Positions 1 through 6,815 of a stretch of 9,325 nucleotides of DNA are shown here, piece after piece. The notes beneath the pieces are model-generated. The model saw only the letters and a program-made list of their open reading frames with translations, searched no databases and was not told the origin of the DNA. Source of the DNA: Deltaproteobacteria bacterium (GTDB lineage: Bacteria > Desulfobacterota > Desulfuromonadia > Desulfuromonadales > Geopsychrobacteraceae); the NCBI GenBank assembly GCA_009993495.1, contig JAACTI010000008.1, positions 1-9,325 of the forward strand. Direction: 5' to 3'. Positions within the stretch are counted from its first letter, which is position 1. Every line of letters begins with the position of its first letter. The translations under genes were made by a program, and so were the position numbers.

Positions 1-2
1 TT

Positions 3-911
3 ATGAATAAAGTTTTACAACCGTCATGGATCTGCGGAGTGCTGCCGGCCTTGTTTACACTGGTTATTTTGCTGACGGGCTGTGCCCCTCAGCCACCGGC
101 AAAGCCTTCGATCAGCGAACAAGCCCTGCAACATAATTTCAATGGCGTGCGCGCCACTCTGGATTCCAATTTTGTCTATGCCCGGCAACAATTTGACCTG
201 TCCCAACAGCTTTATGCTTCCATTGAAGAGAATGAGGGGCGCCTGCTCCCGCTGCTGAACTTGTCACGTTTGGAGCGACGCCTTGGCTTGCTTGAGGCTG
301 CCACCGAACATAGTGATCTGGCCCTTCGTCTTACCGGGGTTGCCCCTGCAGAAGAACTGGCTTTTGAAAAGGCTTTGATCCTGCTCCAGCAGGGGGAATT
401 GTCCCAGGCCGCAAACTGGGCGGAAAAGGCCCTTGCTTGGTCTACTCCAGATCAGCGGTCTCGCAATTGGAATCTTCTTGGTCGTATCGCCTTAGAAATC
501 GGTGACCTGACCACAGCGCAAAAGTGTGTGAACGCCGCATTGACGGCCAAGCCGCCCATAACTGCGATTGAGCAGGCCAACAGTCTGCGTTTGCAGGGGC
601 AGATATTTTTGCAGCAAAAAAATCTGCAGCAGGCAGAAATCGCTTTTAAACAAGCCTTAGAGCTCGACAAACAACAGGAATTGGGGTCACGCATGGCCGC
701 CGACCTTGAAGGCTTGGCTGACATTTCTTTGCAGGGGCAAAATCGCGTCGCCGCCGCCGCTTTTTTGCAACGCGCTCTGAACTTGCGTATTTACAATCAT
801 GACGTGTCGGGTGCCTGTGAGGTTTTTGTCCGTTTAAAACCCCTGTGCCAGGCTCCAGACTCCTGCGGAGACCTGTTTTTTGAACTGCAAAAGCGCCTGC
901 AATGCGACTGA
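3..911 (+). CDS. TPR-repeat outer membrane-type lipoprotein
   Basis: This 302-residue protein begins with a lipoprotein signal peptide: a hydrophobic stretch at about residues 9-25, then the lipobox L-T-G-C with the lipidated Cys at 27. Residue 28 is Ala rather than Asp, so by the E. coli Lol rule it would go to the outer membrane. The mature part is almost entirely alpha-helical and fits five degenerate tetratricopeptide repeats (about 82-110, 119-145, 153-182, 194-222, 233-262), with typical pairs such as G-x-L-x-x-A and A-F/L-x-x-A-L. Such proteins act as scaffolds in the periplasm; no enzyme motif is seen. Four Cys lie near the C-terminus (272, 282, 288, 301) and could form disulfides. 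It lies 52 nt before the cyclase start and is probably co-transcribed with it. The ATG sits in an ATGA at the extreme window edge, so its Shine-Dalgarno sequence is not visible. The precise role is unknown. Confidence 0.85.
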   Translation: MNKVLQPSWICGVLPALFTLVILLTGCAPQPPAKPSISEQALQHNFNGVRATLDSNFVYARQQFDLSQQLYASIEENEGRLLPLLNLSRLERRLGLLEAATEHSDLALRLTGVAPAEELAFEKALILLQQGELSQAANWAEKALAWSTPDQRSRNWNLLGRIALEIGDLTTAQKCVNAALTAKPPITAIEQANSLRLQGQIFLQQKNLQQAEIAFKQALELDKQQELGSRMAADLEGLADISLQGQNRVAAAAFLQRALNLRIYNHDVSGACEVFVRLKPLCQAPDSCGDLFFELQKRLQCD

Positions 912-918
912 GAAGTGA

Positions 919-937
919 GCGCAATTCGCATGTGCGC
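919..937. repeat. short inverted repeat between lipoprotein and cyclase genes
   Basis: GCGCA (919-923) and TGCGC (933-937) form a 5-bp dyad with a 9-nt loop in the 52-nt gap before the cyclase start. It has no T tract, so it is not an intrinsic terminator. It could be a small operator or RNA hairpin near the cyclase translation start, or chance in GC-containing sequence. Confidence 0.25.
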
Positions 938-952
938 CTTTGCTTAGTCCCC

Positions 953-957
953 AAGGG
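953..957 (+). promoter_or_regulatory. ribosome binding site that decides the cyclase start
   Basis: AAGGG lies 6 nt before the ATG at 964. The longer frame opens at a TTG (940) with no purine-rich leader at a proper distance, and an ATG at 958 directly abuts this motif, so 964 is the best start. Confidence 0.65.
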
Positions 958-963
958 ATGCCC

Positions 964-3177
964 ATGAAGCCGGGCCATAATCTTTTGATTCAAAAAATCT
1001 ATGCAGCGCTGCTTATTGGGATCTGTGCTGTTCTTTGTGCGCTGACTCTCCAGGCCGTGGGCTGGTTGGAAGAGCTTGAATGGAAGACCTTTGATGTGCG
1101 CGCAAGACTGGCGCGTAGCGCTAAACCACCCCCCGCTGAGATCGCAATAATCCTCATTGACGAAGCCTCTCTGCACATGATGAATCCCCTGGTGGGAAGA
1201 TGGCCCTGGCCGCGTTCAATCCATGCGGATACCATCGATTTTCTCGCCTCCGCGGGTGCGCGTTGGATTGTTCATGATATTCTGTTTACCGAAAACGAGA
1301 AGAATCAGGCTGGGGGCTCTCGCGGGCTTGGTGAAAATGATAAACGTTTAGTTGCTGCGGCTGCTGCCGCCGGTAATCTCATTTCCGCCGTTCAGCTGGT
1401 TCAGGATCAGACGGACTCTTTCAATGCGACTTTACTGAACCGTCCGCTGCCAGAAATTTTCAAGCAAAAATTTACTTTAAACCTGGAGACTTCTCCCAGG
1501 GGGATACCGGCAAGCAACAAGGCCTATCTTCCCTTTAGCGAACTGGTCGAAAAATCGGCGGCCATCGGCTTGGTCGATTTCGCGCCGGATCGGGATGGCG
1601 TTTATCGCCGTGCGCAGCTGATAAGGAGCTATAACGGCAATTATTATCCCAGTTTAGCCCTGTCAACGCTTCAAGATCGCTGGGTTCCTGTGGCGCAAAG
1701 CGCTCATTCTTTGCTGTTGAAGTCACCAACAAATGCTGAAAATCTGCAAATTCCCCTGGATCCCGACGGTCAGTATTTGATCAATCCGTATCTTGAATTC
1801 GAGACCTATTCCATGAGCGGGTTGCTCCTGACGATGAAGATGCTTCGCCAGGGGCAGATAGAAAACCTGCCTCTCGATCCGGCGGAATTTAAGGATAAAA
1901 TTGTTTTTGTCGGTGCCAGTGCGGTTGGGGTCGAGGATCTGAAAATCACCTCATTTGGCTCTCTGCAACCGGGGGTCTTTTTGCATGCCGCAATTGTCGG
2001 CAATGTGCTTGAGAGAGATTTTTTGCGTCAAGCTTCGTCGGCCTTCGAATTACTTGTTTTGGTCATTCTTTCGGTGTTATTGCCCTTGACGATTTTAGTC
2101 GGGCGCAAAAACAGCTGGCGGGTTATTGCGCCCGTTTTTTTGTTTGTTCTCCTTGTGACGGCAAACTATCAAGTTTTTGTGCATGGTGTGGTTCTTGACA
2201 TGGTTTTGCCTGCGACCGGGATGTCCCTCGCTTGGCTGGGTTCTTTAGCGCGGCTCAGTGCCACCGAGGGGCGCGATAAAAAACGCATTCGGGCCATGTT
2301 TGGTCAATATGTTTCACCCCAGATTCTTGAATCCCTCACCGCCAATGCCGCCCGTGGATTGTTGCAGGCCGAAATAGGGCGTCGTGAACATCTGTGTATC
2401 CTCTTTTCCGACATTCGGGGTTTTACCCGTTTGTCGGAAAATATGGCTGCCGAAGATGTCGTCGAAATTCTCAATGGTTATTTTCGTGGCATGGTCGATA
2501 TTATTTTTTTACGTAAAGGAACCCTGGATAAATTTATCGGCGATGCTATTATGGCCTTCTGGGGCGCACCCCTGCATATAAAACAGCCCGCACGCCAGGC
2601 CGTAACTGCGGCAGTTGAAATGACAAAATGGTTGGAAGTCTACAATCAGAGCCTCGTTGAGCGTGGGGTGAGTCCATTGGAAATCGGTATTGGACTGCAC
2701 AGTGGTTCTGTCATTTTGGGGAATATCGGTTCAGAAAAAAAACTCGATTTCACCATAATCGGCGACAATGTGAATCTGGCGTCGCGCCTTGAAGGTTTGA
2801 CGAAAACCTATGGGTGTCGGGTGTTGATTTCAGACAGCACGCGCCAGGAAATCGGTGACGATTTTATCTGCCGTGTCCTCGATTTTGTACGCGTTAAAGG
2901 TAAAAAACAACCGATTAAAATCTTTGAAGTTCTGGCGATGCCGACAGACGAGCCGGATCAGCGACGCCTGGCGCAGAAGCGTGCGGAAATTACGGACTCT
3001 GCCTTTCATTACTATTTGCAGCAAGAGTGGAAATTGGCCGACGTGGCTTATGCCAGCCTGGGCGATTTAGCGGTCAATGACCCATTGATGCCTCTGTTTA
3101 TGGCCCGCTGTCACATCTATCAGCAACAAAGCCCCGGAATAGAGTGGGATGGGGTCTATCAGATGACAACCAAATAA
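964..3177 (+). CDS. CHASE2-domain class III adenylate cyclase, inner membrane
   Basis: This 737-residue protein is predicted to make cAMP from ATP in response to a periplasmic signal. One membrane segment (about 13-33) is followed by a large extracytoplasmic CHASE2 sensor (about 38-350), including the I-D-E-A-S and G-R-W-P-W-P-R region at 65-84 and the F-V-G-A-S-A region near 315. Three closely spaced membrane helices follow (about 361-380, 386-404, 409-428), then the cytoplasmic cyclase domain (about 470-655). Catalytic residues are present: metal-binding Asp483 (F-S-D-I-R-G-F-T) and Asp527 (I-G-D-A), adenine-selecting Lys523 with Thr597 in the partner position, and transition-state Asn604 and Arg608. 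Thr in place of Asp at the partner position is typical of class IIIb bacterial cyclases and favours ATP over GTP. The C-terminal tail (660-737) has a single TPR-like helical pair and the W-D-G-V-Y ending usual for this family. Its stop is directly followed by the next gene's Shine-Dalgarno sequence. Confidence 0.93.
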   Translation: MKPGHNLLIQKIYAALLIGICAVLCALTLQAVGWLEELEWKTFDVRARLARSAKPPPAEIAIILIDEASLHMMNPLVGRWPWPRSIHADTIDFLASAGARWIVHDILFTENEKNQAGGSRGLGENDKRLVAAAAAAGNLISAVQLVQDQTDSFNATLLNRPLPEIFKQKFTLNLETSPRGIPASNKAYLPFSELVEKSAAIGLVDFAPDRDGVYRRAQLIRSYNGNYYPSLALSTLQDRWVPVAQSAHSLLLKSPTNAENLQIPLDPDGQYLINPYLEFETYSMSGLLLTMKMLRQGQIENLPLDPAEFKDKIVFVGASAVGVEDLKITSFGSLQPGVFLHAAIVGNVLERDFLRQASSAFELLVLVILSVLLPLTILVGRKNSWRVIAPVFLFVLLVTANYQVFVHGVVLDMVLPATGMSLAWLGSLARLSATEGRDKKRIRAMFGQYVSPQILESLTANAARGLLQAEIGRREHLCILFSDIRGFTRLSENMAAEDVVEILNGYFRGMVDIIFLRKGTLDKFIGDAIMAFWGAPLHIKQPARQAVTAAVEMTKWLEVYNQSLVERGVSPLEIGIGLHSGSVILGNIGSEKKLDFTIIGDNVNLASRLEGLTKTYGCRVLISDSTRQEIGDDFICRVLDFVRVKGKKQPIKIFEVLAMPTDEPDQRRLAQKRAEITDSAFHYYLQQEWKLADVAYASLGDLAVNDPLMPLFMARCHIYQQQSPGIEWDGVYQMTTK

Positions 3178-3185
3178 AGGAGGAG
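3177..3185 (+). promoter_or_regulatory. strong ribosome binding site for a GTG-start gene
   Basis: AAGGAGGAG begins at the last base of the cyclase stop codon and its AGGAGG core ends 6 nt before the GTG at 3190. This near-perfect Shine-Dalgarno sequence supports the non-ATG start and suggests translational coupling to the cyclase. Confidence 0.75.
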
Positions 3186-3189
3186 TCTC

Positions 3190-3696
3190 GTGTTTAAACG
3201 GTTTTTTATCCCCCAAATTCTCGTGATTCTGGCCCTGCTCTTGGCAGGAGTACCGGCAATTTCTGCGCTGGCCGACGAGGTTTTCGTTCAGAGCCAGCGG
3301 GCCTCAATTTTAACTGCACCCCGTTTTGGCGCACCAGCGCTTGTTGATGTCCGACAAGGCGAACGGCTTGTCAGCGAAGGGAAAGAAAAGGGTTGGTACA
3401 AGGTTTCATACGCCAATCAGCACGGCTGGATTTTTGGTTTTTTGGTTGGCCCGCAGGCTCCTGAGGGGGTTGTTTCATTGCTGGACAAGGCCGATACCCA
3501 ACAATTTGCTGAAGGGGCACGTCGTCGGGCTAGTGGTTTTACCACGGCTGCTGCGGCACGCGGTCTTCAGGACGACCGAAGAAGAGTCAGCCAAAAATAT
3601 CAGCTGGATTATGACGGCGTTGAATGGATGGAGCAGATCTCTATTCGCTCGGAGGACGCACTCATTTTTATGACGAATCAGGAGGAGGCGCACTGA
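3190..3696 (+). CDS. secreted bacterial SH3-domain protein
   Basis: This 168-residue protein starts at GTG behind a very strong Shine-Dalgarno sequence. It has a Sec signal peptide (positive M-F-K-R, hydrophobic core about 8-22, likely cut after A-L-A at 26-28). Residues about 31-87 form a bacterial SH3 domain: a first strand with V-F-V, a central G-E-R-L-V-S-E-G turn, the W-Y-K-V-S-Y strand and the closing G-W-I-F-G-F-L-V. Bacterial SH3 domains often bind peptidoglycan or peptides, so a periplasmic role is inferred. The C-terminal half (about 100-168) is charged and helical, with an R-R-R-A-S-G-F-T-T-A-A-A-A-R-G-L type segment (111-126) whose function I do not recognise. Its stop overlaps the M48 protease start by one base in an ATGA context, suggesting a joint role, perhaps as an adaptor or regulator of the protease. 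Confidence 0.85.
   Translation: MFKRFFIPQILVILALLLAGVPAISALADEVFVQSQRASILTAPRFGAPALVDVRQGERLVSEGKEKGWYKVSYANQHGWIFGFLVGPQAPEGVVSLLDKADTQQFAEGARRRASGFTTAAAARGLQDDRRRVSQKYQLDYDGVEWMEQISIRSEDALIFMTNQEEAH
3680..3688 (+). promoter_or_regulatory. ribosome binding site that decides the M48 protease start
   Basis: AGGAGGAGG lies 7 nt before the ATG at 3696. The same frame is open to an ATG at 3624, but that would add 24 non-hydrophobic residues before a normal signal peptide and overlap the SH3 gene by 73 nt, so 3696 is chosen. Confidence 0.8.
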
Positions 3697-4529
3697 TGAA
3701 AAAGTTTTTTTGGCGATCGGTCATTTTGATTTTTCTGCTGAGTGGAGCCTCTGCGGTCAATGCGTCGGATTTCCGTGCTCGTCTGTCGTCTCAGCTGAGT
3801 CAGAAGAGGAATCTTGACGATATCAGGGCCGAAATCAGCTTTGGTCGTGATGTCGCTGCGCGCATTCTCGGGACAATTCCCCTGGTGCGCGATGAGGCTT
3901 TAACCCTTTATCTCAATCGCATTGGGGTTGCTCTTGCCGCCAGTGCCAATCGCCCGGATCTGGCTTTCCATTTTGCTCTTCTTGACAGTGATACGGTGAA
4001 TGCTTTTGCCGCGCCAGGTGGGTATGTTTTCGTGACCCGTGGGGCGCTGAAATTAATGGCTGACGAGGCCGAACTTGCCGCAGTGCTCGCCCATGAAATT
4101 GCTCATGTCGCTTCGCGGCATATTGTCAATGAATTGCGAATTCGCAGCCAGGATACTACCGGGATGAGCCTTACCTCCCTGATTGTCGGCTCTTCCGACC
4201 CGGTTCGGTTGGCACTGCAACAGATGGTCGATCAGGCGGTCAATATTTTGTTTAAGCGCGGCTATAAGCAGCAGGATGAATTCGAATCGGACAGAATCGG
4301 TACCATGCTCCTGGTTTTTTCGGGGTATGATCCCACTGCCCTGAAGCGGTATCTGCGCAAGATTCCGACTCTGGAATCTCAGTCGACCAAGGATCTGAGC
4401 CGAACTCACCCCCCATTGTCACAACGGATTGCTAAAATTGAAACATTTGCCCGGCAAAATGAGTTTTTTCGCCTGAAACAAGGGACTCTTCATCAAGAAA
4501 GGTTTGAATCCTATGTGCGCTCACATTAA
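3696..4529 (+). CDS. periplasmic M48-family zinc metalloprotease
   Basis: This 277-residue protein has a signal peptide (M-K-K-F-F-W, core 8-18, likely cleavage after A-N-A-S near 21-24). It is otherwise soluble, unlike the multi-spanning HtpX branch of M48. The zinc site is complete: H-E-I-A-H at 133-137, with catalytic Glu134, and third ligand Glu195 in the E-x-x-x-D motif (E-F-E-S-D, 195-199). Other family marks are N-A-F-A-A-P-G-G (102-109), the helix before the zinc site, and the late R-T-H-P-P-L-S-Q-R-I (236-245). This resembles the BepA/LoiP group, which degrades misfolded outer membrane proteins, but the TPR domain of BepA is missing. It starts within the stop of the SH3 gene (ATGA) and overlaps the next gene by 17 nt, so it is probably translated with both. 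A role in quality control or processing of the neighbouring barrel protein is an inference. Confidence 0.93.
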   Translation: MKKFFWRSVILIFLLSGASAVNASDFRARLSSQLSQKRNLDDIRAEISFGRDVAARILGTIPLVRDEALTLYLNRIGVALAASANRPDLAFHFALLDSDTVNAFAAPGGYVFVTRGALKLMADEAELAAVLAHEIAHVASRHIVNELRIRSQDTTGMSLTSLIVGSSDPVRLALQQMVDQAVNILFKRGYKQQDEFESDRIGTMLLVFSGYDPTALKRYLRKIPTLESQSTKDLSRTHPPLSQRIAKIETFARQNEFFRLKQGTLHQERFESYVRSH

Positions 4530-5865
4530 AAAATGGAAACTTATTGCTGCTCTTTGCGGTGTCTTGATATTTTCACCTCTTGCCGCTTTCGCCGATGATT
4601 TTCACTACGTCAATATTCTGGTGGGTGACCGGGCCGCAGACATGGGAGGAGCTTATACGGCCATTTCTGATAACGCCGCGGGGAGCTTTTATAATCCAGC
4701 CGGAATCGCTTTTGGTCAGGGCAGTAATCTTTCCGCCAGTGTCAACGGTTTCAGCCGTTCAACGAAAAAATATCAGGACGCCATGACGCAAGAAAATGGG
4801 GTCAAAGTAGACTGGGAACAGGATTCTTCAATTCTTCTACCCAACTTTTTTGGTACCACCTATGATACCCGGCTGGGAACCTTTGGTTTTTCCTATGCCG
4901 TACCCGATTCTGTCCAGCGGCGGCAGGATCAGACCTTCAATAATATTCAGTCCTCTGTGGCGGGAAGTTATATCGGTGAGTACCGTCTGAATATCGACGA
5001 TGTGGATAATCTCTATTATTTCGGTCCCTCTTATGCATATAAACTGAGCGAAACCTTTTCTCTGGGGTCGACGGTTTATGTCACTTATCGCGATTCAACG
5101 ATTATCCGCAATTCTTTTTTAACCCTTAACAATTCATCCAATGGTGCTCAAACGGGTTTTGAGTGGCGCAATTCTTATGTGACTTTGACCGAATGGGGAG
5201 TGAGGCCCACTTTGGGGGCCATCTGGTCGCCGCGAGAAAAAATTGCCCTGGGATTAACCCTGTCAAAACGCTTTAATTTTTCCACTGATCGTGCCGTTGC
5301 CAATACCATTAACCGCAATGTCGGCGCTGATCCTAATAACCCTTTGCTTAGCCTGTCTAGTAGCTCTGCTGACCGGGATTTCCCCCTGGAAGTCAAGCTG
5401 GGGCTTGCCTACTTTGCTTCGCCCGCGCTGCTTTTAGCTGCCGATTTGAGCTTTTACAGTGGTTCCGGTGATTTTCGACGTGACGTACAAACGATTCGTT
5501 TCACGGATCAAACGCTGAGCGCGGCAACACCACAGTCCGATGAGATGGCCACCGTGGTTAATTTTGCCTTGGGCGCTGAATATTATCTGAATGAACGTTA
5601 TGCCGTGCGTGGCGGTCTTTATAGTGATTTTGCCAATACCGACCAGGTGAAAAATGATGGGTTAACCGCAAACCAGCCGGAACATATTGATCTTTACGGG
5701 GCAACTCTGAGCTTGACACGTTATACGCGCTCAACCTCGACAACCTTGGGTGTCGGTTATGCCTATGGCAATGGCGATGCCCAAATTGTTGCCGATAGCC
5801 CCAAAGTCCAGTCCGTCGAAGTTCGCAATTTGCAGATGTTCCTTTCTGCGGCGTACAATTTCTAA
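4513..5865 (+). CDS. FadL/OMPP1-like outer membrane beta-barrel protein
   Basis: This 450-residue protein has a signal peptide (K-K-W-K, hydrophobic 9-24, likely cut after A-A-F-A at 24-27) and ends in Asn-Phe, the terminal aromatic signal of BAM-assembled barrels. The mature N-terminus carries the hallmark of the FadL/OMPP1/TodX and PorV-like families: G-D-R-A-A-D-M-G-G-A-Y-T-A-I-S-D-N-A-A (38-56) followed by F-Y-N-P-A-G-I-A (59-66). The rest alternates polar and hydrophobic residues with many aromatics, as in membrane strands with variable loops. FadL relatives carry hydrophobic compounds across the outer membrane; the substrate here cannot be told from sequence. The ATG at 4513 is preferred to a TTG at 4504, because the purine-rich AAGAAAGG (4495-4502) abuts the TTG but lies 10 nt before the ATG. 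The gene overlaps the M48 gene by 17 nt. No internal terminator is seen. Confidence 0.87.
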   Translation: MCAHIKKWKLIAALCGVLIFSPLAAFADDFHYVNILVGDRAADMGGAYTAISDNAAGSFYNPAGIAFGQGSNLSASVNGFSRSTKKYQDAMTQENGVKVDWEQDSSILLPNFFGTTYDTRLGTFGFSYAVPDSVQRRQDQTFNNIQSSVAGSYIGEYRLNIDDVDNLYYFGPSYAYKLSETFSLGSTVYVTYRDSTIIRNSFLTLNNSSNGAQTGFEWRNSYVTLTEWGVRPTLGAIWSPREKIALGLTLSKRFNFSTDRAVANTINRNVGADPNNPLLSLSSSSADRDFPLEVKLGLAYFASPALLLAADLSFYSGSGDFRRDVQTIRFTDQTLSAATPQSDEMATVVNFALGAEYYLNERYAVRGGLYSDFANTDQVKNDGLTANQPEHIDLYGATLSLTRYTRSTSTTLGVGYAYGNGDAQIVADSPKVQSVEVRNLQMFLSAAYNF

Positions 5866-5906
5866 ATCTGACCCTGTGGTGTTCCACCCGAAAGGTTATT
5901 GGCTCC

Positions 5907-6680
5907 ATGAAACTTAACATTCTTGGTTGTGGTGGGTCTGAATCGCCGGATATTCATCCTCCGGCGTTTTTGGTGGATGATTTTTTATTGCTGGATGCGG
6001 GGGTCATCAGCGCCGTGCTTTCGCCCGAGGCGCAACAGAAGATTACCCATATTCTTATCAGCCATGCGCACCATGATCATGTGCGTGGGTTGCCGTCTTT
6101 TTTTGATAATCTGATTGTTGCCGGCCAGCAGAAAGCCGTGCAGGTTATTGCCGGCGAAGAGACTTTGCGGGCGGTTTCTGAACACCTTTTTAATGACGCA
6201 ATCTGGCCTGATTTCAGTCGCCTGCCCTCGATCGAACGGCCAGTTTTGTCTTGGCGATCCATTGAGCCTGGGCCGGATTTGCACCTGGGCGACTATGTCA
6301 TTTCGGCTTTTGTCGTTAACCATTCGGTGCCGACTTTGGCCTTTCGTATCCAGCATCAGGGTGTTTCCCTGTTCTACGCCAGCGACATGGGGCCGACCCC
6401 CAGTTTGTGGCGACAGATTGGTCAACCCGATGCCTTGATTATCGAAGTTTCGTTTCCGAACCAACTTGAAGACCTCGCGCTGAAAACCGGACATCTGACG
6501 CCGATCTTGATGGCGGCAGAGCTCGCCTTGCTGCCGCAACGTCCACCACAGATTTTCGTGACCCATTTAAAAACCTTTCACGCGGAGAAGATTCTCGAAG
6601 AAATTCGTGGGTTGAATATTCCTGAGCTGACAATTTTGCAAGACGGACAGCAGTTTAATCTTCGCGCGAACCCCCGTTGA
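5907..6680 (+). CDS. metallo-beta-lactamase-fold protein, probable class II cyclic nucleotide phosphodiesterase
   Basis: This 257-residue cytoplasmic protein (no signal peptide) has the metal ligands of the metallo-beta-lactamase fold: H-A-H-H-D-H at 53-58, His139 (V-N-H-S), Asp160 (Y-A-S-D-M-G) and His220 (V-T-H-L-K). Features beyond the general fold point to class II 3',5'-cyclic nucleotide phosphodiesterases such as yeast PDE1: H-x-H-x-D-H-x-x-G-L, I-I-E-V-S-F-P-N (178-185), G-H-L-T-P (195-199) and T-H-L-K followed by K-I-L-E-E-I (219-233). The family pattern usually has Leu where His56 stands. It would hydrolyse cAMP (or cGMP) to the 5'-monophosphate. It lies 41 nt after the barrel gene on the same strand as the cyclase, which strengthens the cAMP call. 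A purine-rich AAAGG (5891-5895) sits 11 nt before the ATG, a rather long spacing. The alternative is RNase Z-like or another MBL hydrolase; the substrate is not proven. Confidence 0.8.
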   Translation: MKLNILGCGGSESPDIHPPAFLVDDFLLLDAGVISAVLSPEAQQKITHILISHAHHDHVRGLPSFFDNLIVAGQQKAVQVIAGEETLRAVSEHLFNDAIWPDFSRLPSIERPVLSWRSIEPGPDLHLGDYVISAFVVNHSVPTLAFRIQHQGVSLFYASDMGPTPSLWRQIGQPDALIIEVSFPNQLEDLALKTGHLTPILMAAELALLPQRPPQIFVTHLKTFHAEKILEEIRGLNIPELTILQDGQQFNLRANPR

Positions 6681-6711
6681 TCTTTTTATGGGGTCAGGCC
6701 CGGTGATTGAC

Positions 6712-6741
6712 GACAAGCTGTTAAAATTCTTGTTATTTTTT
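6712..6741 (+). terminator. weak candidate intrinsic terminator of the envelope operon
   Basis: ACAAG (6713-6717) pairs with CTTGT (6729-6733), extendable by one G-U pair, around an 11-nt loop, and is followed by a T-rich run (6733-6741, one A inside). It lies 32 nt after the phosphodiesterase stop, in the only sizeable gap of the window. The stem is short and AT-rich, so its efficiency is doubtful. Confidence 0.35.
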
Positions 6742-6758
6742 GCTGTTTGATTTAACTT
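6730..6758 (+). promoter_or_regulatory. poor promoter candidate upstream of rlmN
   Basis: TTGTTA (6730-6735) and TAACTT (6753-6758) are spaced 17 nt, resembling sigma-70 -35 and -10 boxes, but the -10 match is only 3 of 6. It overlaps the candidate terminator. The 135-nt gap 6681-6815 holds nothing else I can name. rlmN may have its own promoter here or be read through from upstream. Confidence 0.2.
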
Positions 6759-6815
6759 TACGATTCGTTTGAGCCCTGTGAAGTTTTCTTTCCTGTGATT
6801 TTAACGCCGAGATCC

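Noticed and set aside
912..940. CRP-like binding site upstream of the cyclase (GTGAGCG...CGCATGTG)
   Set aside because: Half-sites do not fit the TGTGA-N6-TCACA spacing, so only a short dyad is recorded.
646..1176. Long minus-strand open frame of 176 codons across the lipoprotein end and cyclase start
   Set aside because: Arg/Cys/His-rich composition with no domain sense, no Shine-Dalgarno sequence, and fully explained as antisense of two well-supported genes.
3696..4529. Calling the M48 protein HtpX
   Set aside because: HtpX has several membrane helices around its zinc site; this protein has only an N-terminal signal peptide.
5876..5887. Hairpin GTGG-TGTT-CCAC between the barrel gene and the phosphodiesterase gene, as a possible terminator
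   Set aside because: Only 4 bp and no T tract follows; it gives no reason to split the operon here.
5985..6566. Minus-strand open frame of 193 codons inside the phosphodiesterase gene
   Set aside because: It is the complement of a gene with complete metal-binding motifs, and its translation shows no recognisable fold or signal.
5907..6680. Calling the MBL-fold protein ribonuclease Z or a beta-lactamase
   Set aside because: Shorter than typical RNase Z, without its exosite arm, and no signal peptide as expected for a beta-lactamase; the I-I-E-V-S-F-P-N, G-H-L-T-P and T-H-L-K set fits class II phosphodiesterases better.
6670..6694. ACCCC / GGGGT pairing across the phosphodiesterase stop codon as a terminator
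   Set aside because: Stem of 5 bp with a 15-nt loop and no following T run; the later hairpin at 6712-6741 is a better, though still weak, candidate.
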